From positions 496,001 to 560,000 of the forward strand of contig NZ_QTKX01000001.1 in assembly GCF_018424685.1 (NCBI RefSeq): a stretch of 64,000 nucleotides of DNA, given 5' to 3'. Positions within the stretch are counted from its first letter, which is position 1. Every line of letters starts with the position of its first letter. A program made the position numbers and the translations under genes. This DNA comes from Mesobacillus boroniphilus. Lineage in GTDB: Bacteria > Bacillota > Bacilli > Bacillales > Cytobacillaceae. The notes beneath the pieces are model-generated. The model was not told where the DNA came from. It worked only from the letters and a program-made list of their open reading frames with translations, and made no database searches. Below are positions 57,346-64,000 of this stretch, one piece after another.

Positions 57346-57703
57346 TTATTCAGACAGGTTTAAAGGAGAAGAGGCCAAAGCTGTCAAGAATCCTTTGTTA
57401 TTCAGACAGGTTTAAAGGAAAAGAAGCCAAAGCTGTCAAGAATCCTTTGTTATTCAGACAGGTTTGAAGGAAAAGAGGCCAAAGCTGTCAAGAATCCTTT
57501 GTTATTCAGACAGGTTTAAAGGAGAAGAGGTCAAAGCTGTCAAGAATCCTTTGTTATTCAGACAGGTTTTAAGGAAAAGAAGCCAAAGCTGTCAAGAATC
57601 CTTTGTTATTCAGACAGGTTTAAAGGAAAAGAAGCCAAAGCTGTCAAGAATCCTTTGTTATTCAGACAGGTTTAAAGGAAAAGAAGCCAAAGCTGTCAAG
57701 AAC
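57346..57703. repeat. 52-bp tandem dyad array 2
   Basis: Seven units with GACAGG at 57353, 57405, 57457, 57509, 57561, 57613 and 57665, all 52 bp apart. Unit: GACAGGTTT, 15 nt (A-rich, e.g. AAAGGAAAAGAAGCC), AAAGCTGTC, 19-nt linker AAGAATCCTTTGTTATTCA. Same arms and the same G-G mismatch as array 1, but different interior and linker. ATTCA before the left arm matches the longest unit of array 1. Lies between yllA and bshC; 57704-57933 hold only the bshC upstream region. Confidence 0.95.
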
Positions 57704-57933
57704 CCCACTATGTTCTTTGGTTAACGTTCTGGCAAAAAGGAAAGCCAGAGGCGATCTGTTCTTTTAGGTATATAATTGGTGTTTGTGCATAGGAAAGTGC
57801 AAGTTTGTTCACAAGTTTATTAAGAAAATCTTGATTTTAGAAATTTCGTAAGGCAAAGTTTTTTTCATTTCATTTAAATCAATGCTATACTCATAACAGT
57901 AAAAATCGCTTACGAGAAAGGAAGTACAAGTTA

Positions 57934-59568
57934 ATGGAGATGTTGAATCTCTCTCTTCCGGCAGCGAACCGGTTTGCGACAGATTATCTAGCTGGGAGCC
58001 CTGGATTGCAGAGCTTCTTTCATTATAATTTTATAAACGAAAACTCTTATATTCATCGTCTTGATGAATTGAACAATAGAAGCTTTATGAGGAATGAGCT
58101 TGCAGACCATATTCAATCATTCATGTCTCGTTATGCCAAGTCTGACAAAATCACTGAAAATATCGATAAGCTGAGAAAAGAAAATAGCGTCGCGGTCATC
58201 GGAGGACAGCAGGCAGGTATTCTGACTGGACCGCTATATACGATCCATAAAGTGATTTCGATTATCAAGTTTGCTGAACAAAAAGAGGCGGAGCTCGGAG
58301 TTCCAGTTGTCCCCGTATTCTGGATTGCCGGGGAAGATCATGACTACCAGGAAGTTAACCATGTGTATGTCATGAAGGACAATAAGAAGGAAAAGTGGGT
58401 TTATCCTGAAAGGAATCTAGAGAAAAAAATGATTTCTGAAGTGTGTATCAATCGGGATCTTTGCTATTCCTGGGTCGAAGAAATCATTGAAACATACGGT
58501 GAGACAAAGCACACGAAAGAAGTATTGGCATTTGCCCTTGAATCATTGAAGACAGCCGAATCCTTCGTTGATTTTTTTGCAACGATTATCATGGAGCTTT
58601 TCAAGGATTCAGGCTTGCTGATTGTGGATTCCGGCAATAAAGAGCTGCGCAAGCTGGAAAAAGAATATTTCATCAATCAAATAAAAAACCATCGTGAAAT
58701 CACGTCTGCTGTTCTCGGTCAGCAAGAACAGACGAGTACGGCAGGCTTTGCGAATATGATTGATATAAACGAGAATGCGGCGAATCTCTTCTTTTACGAT
58801 GAAAAAGTGAATGAGCGGATTTTGCTCCAATTTGACCCACAAAGTGGAGGGTTTGCAGGTAAGAATGGAGAAATTAGCTTTACATATGATGAGCTGGTGG
58901 AGATTGCGAACGAATATCCTGAAAAGCTTAGCAATAATGTGGTTACTCGTCCGTTAATGCAGGAGTGGCTATTCCCAACACTTGCGTTCATTGGCGGTCC
59001 GGGAGAAATTGCCTATTGGGCCGAGTTGAAAAATGTTTTCGAACATTTCGGTCTCAAAATGCCTCCACTTGTACCTAGACTTAACATTACACTGCTCGAA
59101 AGGTCAATTGAGTCTGATCTAGAAGAACTGAACCTTGATTTGAAAGAGGTTTTGATTTCAGGCACTAGCGGACATGAGCTGAAATTTATCGATTCTCTTA
59201 AAGATCGTGAAGTAGAAGAACTTTTCGAGAATGTAAAGTCAATGCTGGCAGATCAATATAAAGTCATCCGTGAAAAATCAAACGGAATCGACCCTGTACT
59301 GATGCCAATGCTGCAAAAGAACGAATCCATCCTGATAAAGCAAGTTGAATTCATGGAGGATAAAATCGTAGAGGCAATCTGCTGTAAGCATGACCATATC
59401 CTGAGAAAATTCACAAGAGTAGAAAATGCGCTAAGGCCGGGAGGGTCTCCGCAGGAAAGAGTTTGGAATCCATTCTACTATTTGAATAAGTACGGTTTGG
59501 ATTTGATACCAGAATTACTAAAGCTTCATTATGAATTTGATGGAACCCACAAAATTATAAAGATGTAA
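57934..59568 (+). CDS. bshC: Bacillithiol biosynthesis cysteine-adding enzyme BshC
   Basis: 544 residues; last step of bacillithiol synthesis, joining cysteine to GlcN-malate. Rossmann-like core and the family features VIGGQQAGILTGPLYTIHKVISI, PVFWIAGEDHDYQEVNHVY, EWLFPTLAFIGGPGEIAYWAEL, followed by a C-terminal coiled coil and PGGSPQERVWNPFYYLNKYG. ATG after AAAGGAAG. Confidence 0.95.
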   Translation: MEMLNLSLPAANRFATDYLAGSPGLQSFFHYNFINENSYIHRLDELNNRSFMRNELADHIQSFMSRYAKSDKITENIDKLRKENSVAVIGGQQAGILTGPLYTIHKVISIIKFAEQKEAELGVPVVPVFWIAGEDHDYQEVNHVYVMKDNKKEKWVYPERNLEKKMISEVCINRDLCYSWVEEIIETYGETKHTKEVLAFALESLKTAESFVDFFATIIMELFKDSGLLIVDSGNKELRKLEKEYFINQIKNHREITSAVLGQQEQTSTAGFANMIDINENAANLFFYDEKVNERILLQFDPQSGGFAGKNGEISFTYDELVEIANEYPEKLSNNVVTRPLMQEWLFPTLAFIGGPGEIAYWAELKNVFEHFGLKMPPLVPRLNITLLERSIESDLEELNLDLKEVLISGTSGHELKFIDSLKDREVEELFENVKSMLADQYKVIREKSNGIDPVLMPMLQKNESILIKQVEFMEDKIVEAICCKHDHILRKFTRVENALRPGGSPQERVWNPFYYLNKYGLDLIPELLKLHYEFDGTHKIIKM

Positions 59569-59575
59569 CTCTACA

Positions 59576-59606
59576 GGCTTCATCCTAAAAGGATGGAGCT
59601 TTTTTC
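59576..59606 (+). terminator. bshC terminator
   Basis: AGGCTTCATCC, loop TAAAA, GGATGGAGCTT, then T-run; one mismatch. Confidence 0.75.
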
Positions 59607-59753
59607 TTTGGAGAATAAATTACTTACCTTTGCATTGCCGAAAAGCAGGAAAAAAAAGAATTACGGTAAAAGCAACTTTTTTGAAATGAAAGAAATTCAT
59701 GGAAATGTATATTTCCGGCAGGAATTCATGGGAGTGGGGAGAATATTTAAAAT

Positions 59754-59780
59754 AAGGTGGTGAAAAGTGGGGGAATGTGG
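59754..59780 (+). promoter_or_regulatory. Candidate MraZ operator, three tandem boxes
   Basis: AAGGTGG (59754), AAAGTGG (59764) and AATGTGG (59774) occur at a strict 10-bp period just upstream of mraZ; AAAGTGG recurs at 59795. Tandem GTGG/TGGG boxes at one helical turn are the known type of MraZ binding site in other bacteria, where MraZ represses its own operon. Confidence 0.55.
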
Positions 59781-59811
59781 TACATTGTATTTAGAAAGTG
59801 GGGGTAGTGGC

Positions 59812-60243
59812 ATGTTCATGGGTGAATACCATCATAATGTTGATAGCAAAGGCCGATTGATCATCCCTGCCAAGGTCCGTGAAAATCTGGGAGAGATGTT
59901 CATTCTTACCCGTGGACTTGACCAGTGTTTATTTGGTTATCCCGTTTCTGAATGGTCAGTAATTGAAGAAAAGCTAAAAGGACTTCCGCTGACTAAAAAA
60001 GATGCAAGAGCATTTACCCGTTTTTTCTTTTCGGGTGCTACCGAGAGTGAAATTGACAAACAGGGAAGAGTCAATATTCCTTCCCCGCTAATGCAGTACG
60101 CCAAGCTTGAGAAAGAATGTGTGATTTTAGGTGTTTCCAATCGAATTGAAATTTGGAGCAAAGCCATCTGGGAAGAATATTTCGCAGAATCTGAGGAATC
60201 TTTTGCTGAAATTGCGGAAAATATGATTGGATTTGATATTTAA
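59812..60243 (+). CDS. mraZ: Transcriptional regulator MraZ
   Basis: 143 residues from the ATG after GTGGGGGTAG; gives the family start [19 protein letters not shown]. Two AbrB-like MraZ domains, each with a D-K/Q-GR motif ([25 protein letters not shown]). Ring-forming DNA-binding protein that regulates the division cluster that begins here. Confidence 0.95.
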   Translation: MFMGEYHHNVDSKGRLIIPAKVRENLGEMFILTRGLDQCLFGYPVSEWSVIEEKLKGLPLTKKDARAFTRFFFSGATESEIDKQGRVNIPSPLMQYAKLEKECVILGVSNRIEIWSKAIWEEYFAESEESFAEIAENMIGFDI

Positions 60244-60300
60244 GGGTAACATTATTCTGATATAATATTACCTGCTCCTCGATTGGAAAGGTGGATCATG

Positions 60301-61239
60301 ATGTTCAAACATACAACAGTTTTACTGGAAGAAACAGTAGACGGGCTCAATATCAAGCCTGACGGTACATACGTGGATTGCACTCTCGGTGGCGCAGGCC
60401 ACAGTGAATTAATTTTGTCCAAGCTTTCAGAAGAAGGAAAGCTATATGCGTTTGACCAGGACGATGTCGCAATTGCGAATGCAAAAGAAAAACTTGCAGC
60501 TTATGGCGATAGGCTGACAATCATTAAAAGTAACTTTCTTTATCTGAAGGAAGAGCTTGAAAAACATGGTGTAACTGAGGTTGACGGTGTCCTTTATGAC
60601 CTTGGAGTCTCATCTCCGCAGCTGGACACTCCTGAACGAGGTTTCAGCTACCATCATGATGCTCCGCTTGATATGCGGATGGACCAGGATGCACCCTTGT
60701 CCGCTTACGATGTCATTAATGAATGGCCATATGAAAAATTGGTCAAAATCTTCTTCCGGTACGGGGAAGAGAAATTCTCAAAGCAAATTGCCCGAAAGAT
60801 TGAGGCAGCAAGAGAAAGTAATCCGATTCAAACCACTGGTGAACTTGTCGAGTTGATCAAGGATGCGATTCCTGCACCTGCAAGGAGAAAAGGCGGTCAT
60901 CCAGCTAAGAGGGTATTCCAAGCGGTGAGAATCGCTGTTAATGATGAACTTGGTGTATTTGAAAAATCACTCGAACAGGCGATTGACCTACTTGCTATAG
61001 GTGGAAGGATTAGTGTTATCACCTTCCATTCACTGGAGGACAGGATCTGTAAGGTAACCTTGAAAAAAGCGAGCGAAACACCGCCGCTACCTCCAGGATT
61101 GCCAATCATACCTGAAGAATACCAGCCGAAGCTGAAGCTGGTCACTAGAAAGCCAATTTTGCCTTCAGAGGAAGAGCTAGAGTTCAATAACAGGGCAAGA
61201 TCGGCAAAACTGCGTATCGCTGAAAAAGTAAAAAAATAA
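60301..61239 (+). CDS. rsmH: 16S rRNA (cytosine1402-N4)-methyltransferase RsmH
   Basis: 312 residues, starting at the second of two adjacent ATGs ([12 protein letters not shown]), 6 bp after AGGTGG. SAM site [26 protein letters not shown], and the C-terminal [19 protein letters not shown] and [19 protein letters not shown] at 60261-60266 upstream has no good -35. Cotranscribed with ftsL. Confidence 0.95.
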   Translation: MFKHTTVLLEETVDGLNIKPDGTYVDCTLGGAGHSELILSKLSEEGKLYAFDQDDVAIANAKEKLAAYGDRLTIIKSNFLYLKEELEKHGVTEVDGVLYDLGVSSPQLDTPERGFSYHHDAPLDMRMDQDAPLSAYDVINEWPYEKLVKIFFRYGEEKFSKQIARKIEAARESNPIQTTGELVELIKDAIPAPARRKGGHPAKRVFQAVRIAVNDELGVFEKSLEQAIDLLAIGGRISVITFHSLEDRICKVTLKKASETPPLPPGLPIIPEEYQPKLKLVTRKPILPSEEELEFNNRARSAKLRIAEKVKK

Positions 61240-61274
61240 AAAAATATAAAATATAATTTTCAGGAGGGAAAATG

Positions 61275-61631
61275 ATGAGCAATCTGGCTAGAAAATTGCA
61301 GCAAGAACAGCAGCAACGCACTGTTCAGGCACCGGCAAAAGCGCCTGCGAAACGCAATTCGATACTGACGCCCGGCGAAAAAATCCTGATGTTTGTTTTC
61401 GGGGCAATTGTTTGCTTCGGCGCTACATTCATGGTTTCAAAACAGGCAGCCATTTACGAAGTCAACAAAGAAATCCAAATCATTGAAGGCAATATTCAGG
61501 AGCAGCAAAAGATTAACAGTGACCTTGAAATCCAGATTAGCGAATTAAGTACCTATGAAAGAATTAAGAAGGTAACAGAAAAGCTCGGTTTAACATTGAA
61601 TGAAGACAATGTTAAAGGTGTGGAAAACTGA
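61275..61631 (+). CDS. ftsL: Cell division protein FtsL
   Basis: 118 residues from the second ATG (MSNLARKLQ), 7 bp after GGAGG. One membrane helix (about 34-52), basic cytoplasmic head, and an extracellular coiled coil (about 58-100). Part of the septal FtsL-DivIC-DivIB complex. Overlaps pbpB by one base (TGATG). Confidence 0.93.
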   Translation: MSNLARKLQQEQQQRTVQAPAKAPAKRNSILTPGEKILMFVFGAIVCFGATFMVSKQAAIYEVNKEIQIIEGNIQEQQKINSDLEIQISELSTYERIKKVTEKLGLTLNEDNVKGVEN

Positions 61632-63841
61632 TGATCAAGAAACAGCCAAATATGAATGCAGGAGCAGCGGTATTATTCGTAATATTCAGCCTGCTCTTTT
61701 TTATCTTGATTTTCAGGTTCATTTCAATCCAGGTAACTGGAGAGGTACACGGACAAGCCCTGGCTGCAAGGGCGCAGCAAAAGTACTCGAATGAAAAAGT
61801 AATCGAGGCGACAAGAGGAACGATTTTTGACCGTAAAGGCGAGGTTGTTGCTGAGGATACTACGGCCTATACGCTTGTCGCAATCCTTAATGATTCAGTG
61901 ACTACGAATAAAAAGAAGCCAAAGCATGTAAACGATCCTGCGAAAACCGCAGCAGTCCTTGCGAAATATATCGATATGAGTGAGTCTGATATTTATAAAA
62001 GACTTACGAAAAAAGGAGCTTGGCAGGTTGAATTCGGAAAAGCCGGCCGCGATATTTCCCATCAAGCCAAACGGGAAATCGAAGAGGAGAAGCTCCCTGG
62101 AATTACTTTTTCACGAGATTCAAAGAGATTTTATCCGAACGGTGTATTTTCATCCCATTTAGTGGGCTTTGTGGAGAGGGAAGAAACAGGGGACAAGAAA
62201 ACAGTTACTTCCGGCCAGCTCGGGATTGAAAAAACACTTAATGATGTATTGACTGGTAAAAATGGTTCTCTTTCATTTGAAAGTGATTTATGGGGCTTCC
62301 TTTTACCTGATGCAGAGAAAAAAGTCAGCCCTGCCAAAGATGGCAGCAACGTGTTTTTAACAATTGATAAAAAAATCCAAACATTCGTGGAGGATGCGGT
62401 CGATCGTGTAGACAAGGAATATAAGCCTAAGAAAATCATTGCAGTCGTTGCTGATCCGAAGACTGGTGATATCCTTGCTATGGCACAGCGTCCGAGCTTC
62501 CACCCGACGACAAGAGATGGGCTGGATAACAGCTGGCATAATGAGGTGGTCGAAACACCAATCGAGCCAGGATCGACGATGAAAATTTTCACGCTTGCAG
62601 CGGCAATTGAGGAGAACAAATGGACTCCGAATGAGTGGTATAAATCTGGTTCCTATAAAGTTACCGAAAATTCCAAGCCGATACGCGACCATAACGGCAG
62701 TGGCTGGGGCTCAATTACCTATCTTGAAGGAATACAGCGTTCCTCGAACGTAGCAGTGGCAAAGCTAGTAAATGAAAAAATCGGTACTGAAAAATTCAGG
62801 GAGTACCTAACTGATTTTGGCTTTGACCAGCCTACAGGCATTGACCTTCCAAACGAAGCAGCTGGAACTATTGTCTATAGATGGCCAATTGAAAAAATCA
62901 CGACATCGTATGGACAGGGATCGACTATAACGCCAATTCAGCTGATCCAGGCAGCTACAGCAGTAGCTAATGATGGGAAAATGATGAAACCGAGAGTGAT
63001 CGATAAGATTGTCGATCCAAATACAGGTGATGTTATTAAGCAAGAGGAGCCAAAGTCTGTTGGCCAGCCTATATCTGCTGAGACAGCGAAGCAAGTGCGA
63101 GATGTATTGGGGACAGTTGTAACTGGAGAGCATGGGACAGGGAAGTCATATGCAATCGATGGCTACGAGGTTGCTGGTAAAACAGGTACTGCGAACATAA
63201 CAGCGAACGGCAGTTATTTGGATGGAGCTAGCGATTATCTGTTTTCATTCCTTGGGATGGCTCCAAAAGATGACCCTAAACTGATTGTCTATGTCGCGGT
63301 TCAGCAGCCGGAAATAGACCATTACTTTAAAGGCTCTATTCCCACTTCAATGATTTTCAAATCAGTGATGAAGAGCAGTCTTCAATATTTGAATATCAAA
63401 CCTGCCTCTATGGAAAAGGCGGATTCCAGTCCGGTTCCTGATGTAACTGGCATGAATGCATCAGAAGCAAAGGAGCTGCTTGATTCAAAAGGGTTTAAGA
63501 CAGTAATAATCGGGGACGGAAACCAGGTGGAGGAGCAGCTGCCAAGGTCAGAAATAATGGCTCTTGAAGGAGAAAAAGTTTTTATCAGGGCATCTGGAGT
63601 TATGACATACCCAGACATGACAGACTGGTCACTAAGGGATGTCATGAAGCTGGCGCAAATAGCAGGGATTAAGCTAAACAAAGCCGGCAGCGGTTATGTC
63701 ACAAAACAAAGCCTAAAGCCAGGGGTGCCAATCAATGAAGGAGAAAATCTGATTGTCGAGCTGGAAACCCCGCTGCAACAATTTGAGAAATCCTTGAAAA
63801 CAGAGGAAGAAAATGAAGAAACAGAGGAAGTTGGCGGTTGA
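61631..63841 (+). CDS. pbpB: Penicillin-binding protein 2B (division transpeptidase)
   Basis: 736 residues. Membrane anchor (about 11-33), N-terminal dimerisation domain, transpeptidase domain with nucleophile Ser315 in GSTMK, the SSN motif (QRSSNVAVAK) and KTGT. Two PASTA domains follow (about 605-665 and 665-720), then an acidic tail. Monofunctional septal transpeptidase partner of FtsW. In B. subtilis spoVD follows; the next gene is outside the window. Confidence 0.95.
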   Translation: MIKKQPNMNAGAAVLFVIFSLLFFILIFRFISIQVTGEVHGQALAARAQQKYSNEKVIEATRGTIFDRKGEVVAEDTTAYTLVAILNDSVTTNKKKPKHVNDPAKTAAVLAKYIDMSESDIYKRLTKKGAWQVEFGKAGRDISHQAKREIEEEKLPGITFSRDSKRFYPNGVFSSHLVGFVEREETGDKKTVTSGQLGIEKTLNDVLTGKNGSLSFESDLWGFLLPDAEKKVSPAKDGSNVFLTIDKKIQTFVEDAVDRVDKEYKPKKIIAVVADPKTGDILAMAQRPSFHPTTRDGLDNSWHNEVVETPIEPGSTMKIFTLAAAIEENKWTPNEWYKSGSYKVTENSKPIRDHNGSGWGSITYLEGIQRSSNVAVAKLVNEKIGTEKFREYLTDFGFDQPTGIDLPNEAAGTIVYRWPIEKITTSYGQGSTITPIQLIQAATAVANDGKMMKPRVIDKIVDPNTGDVIKQEEPKSVGQPISAETAKQVRDVLGTVVTGEHGTGKSYAIDGYEVAGKTGTANITANGSYLDGASDYLFSFLGMAPKDDPKLIVYVAVQQPEIDHYFKGSIPTSMIFKSVMKSSLQYLNIKPASMEKADSSPVPDVTGMNASEAKELLDSKGFKTVIIGDGNQVEEQLPRSEIMALEGEKVFIRASGVMTYPDMTDWSLRDVMKLAQIAGIKLNKAGSGYVTKQSLKPGVPINEGENLIVELETPLQQFEKSLKTEEENEETEEVGG

Positions 63842-63860
63842 GCCCTTCCTCTGTTTTTTT
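63820..63860 (+). terminator. Strong terminator overlapping the pbpB stop
   Basis: AAACAGAGGAAG with CTTCCTCTGTTT and a T-run; the stop codon lies in the loop. Confidence 0.85.
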
Positions 63861-63895
63861 GTGGTTCCTAATATTTTGGTTGAAGCAGTCCAAAA

Positions 63896-64000
63896 TTCGG
63901 ACAAAATCGCAGTAGGAGCTCCTCGTTTTGTCCGAAGTAGCATAAGGTTCGGACAAAAACCCAGTCGGGGCTCCTCGTTTTGTCCAAACTAGCATTAGGT
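63896..64000. repeat. 52-bp tandem dyad array 3 (runs off the window)
   Basis: Two units starting TTCGGACAAAA at 63896 and 63948, 52 bp apart. Each is TTCGGACAAAA, about 19 nt, TTTTGTCCGAA (second unit TTTTGTCCAAA), then an 11-nt linker. In the first unit the interior holds the perfect palindrome AGGAGCTCCT. Arm sequence differs from arrays 1 and 2, but period and design agree. Sits 36 bp after the pbpB terminator. Confidence 0.85.

Noticed and set aside
57464..57724. 86-codon reading frame through array 2
   Set aside because: The 52-bp unit is not a multiple of three, so the frame shifts each unit; no ribosome site; it merely reads through repeats.

Overview
The window reads as a chromosomal segment of a low-GC, spore-forming member of the Bacillaceae. 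Gene content and order follow the Bacillus subtilis pdhA-to-pbpB region closely (pdhABCD, slp, SR1, speA, yktA, yktB, ylaF-typA-ylaHIJK, ylaN-ftsW, ctaA/ctaBCDEFG, ylbB-ylbQ, bshC, mraZ-rsmH-ftsL-pbpB). The species cannot be named from the sequence alone; a Mesobacillus/Bacillus-type organism fits. No tRNA, rRNA, prophage, insertion sequence or CRISPR array was seen.

Layout. 1-4.8 kb: the pyruvate dehydrogenase operon, with pdhA cut by the window edge. 4.8-8.0 kb: small lipoprotein, polysaccharide deacetylase and DUF genes, then the dual-function RNA SR1 with its 40-residue peptide. 8.0-14.4 kb: speA, a nitronate monooxygenase-like gene, yktA/yktB and an inositol monophosphatase-GNAT pair. 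14.4-24.5 kb: ylaF, typA, ylaH-ylaK, ylaN, ftsW, ctaA. 25.1-31.8 kb: heme O synthase, cytochrome caa3 oxidase subunits and the assembly factors CtaG and CtaM. 31.9-42.7 kb: GNAT, AI-2E-type permease, ylbB-ylbG and a membrane-anchored protein that looks like a zinc-less M1 peptidase. 43.1-51.6 kb: rsmD-coaD, ylbJ, ylbK-ylbL, tmcAL, ylbN-rpmF, an enoyl-CoA hydratase homologue and ylbO. 51.6-57.1 kb: ylbP, a three-gene biotin-dependent acyl-CoA carboxylase operon, panE and yllA. 57.9-63.8 kb: bshC and the start of the division and cell-wall cluster.

Functional themes are central carbon and respiratory metabolism (PDH, heme A and caa3 oxidase, SR1/CcpN control), cell division and peptidoglycan synthesis (ftsW, mraZ-rsmH-ftsL-pbpB), translation support (typA, rsmD, tmcAL, rpmF), RNA processing (ylbF) and sporulation (ylbD, ylbJ, ylbO).

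The most unusual content is intergenic. Three separate tandem arrays (17.3-17.9 kb, 57.3-57.7 kb and 63.9 kb to the window end) are built of dyad-symmetric units repeating at exactly 52 bp, which is five turns of B-DNA. Each lies just past a terminator, and the third has arms of a different sequence. A second, dispersed GC-rich hairpin family occurs five times, each time beside a stop codon and in the same orientation relative to that gene. A structured segment before rsmD encloses a 16-codon ORF whose ribosome binding site is buried in a stem. Relative to B. subtilis, pycA is missing between ftsW and ctaA.
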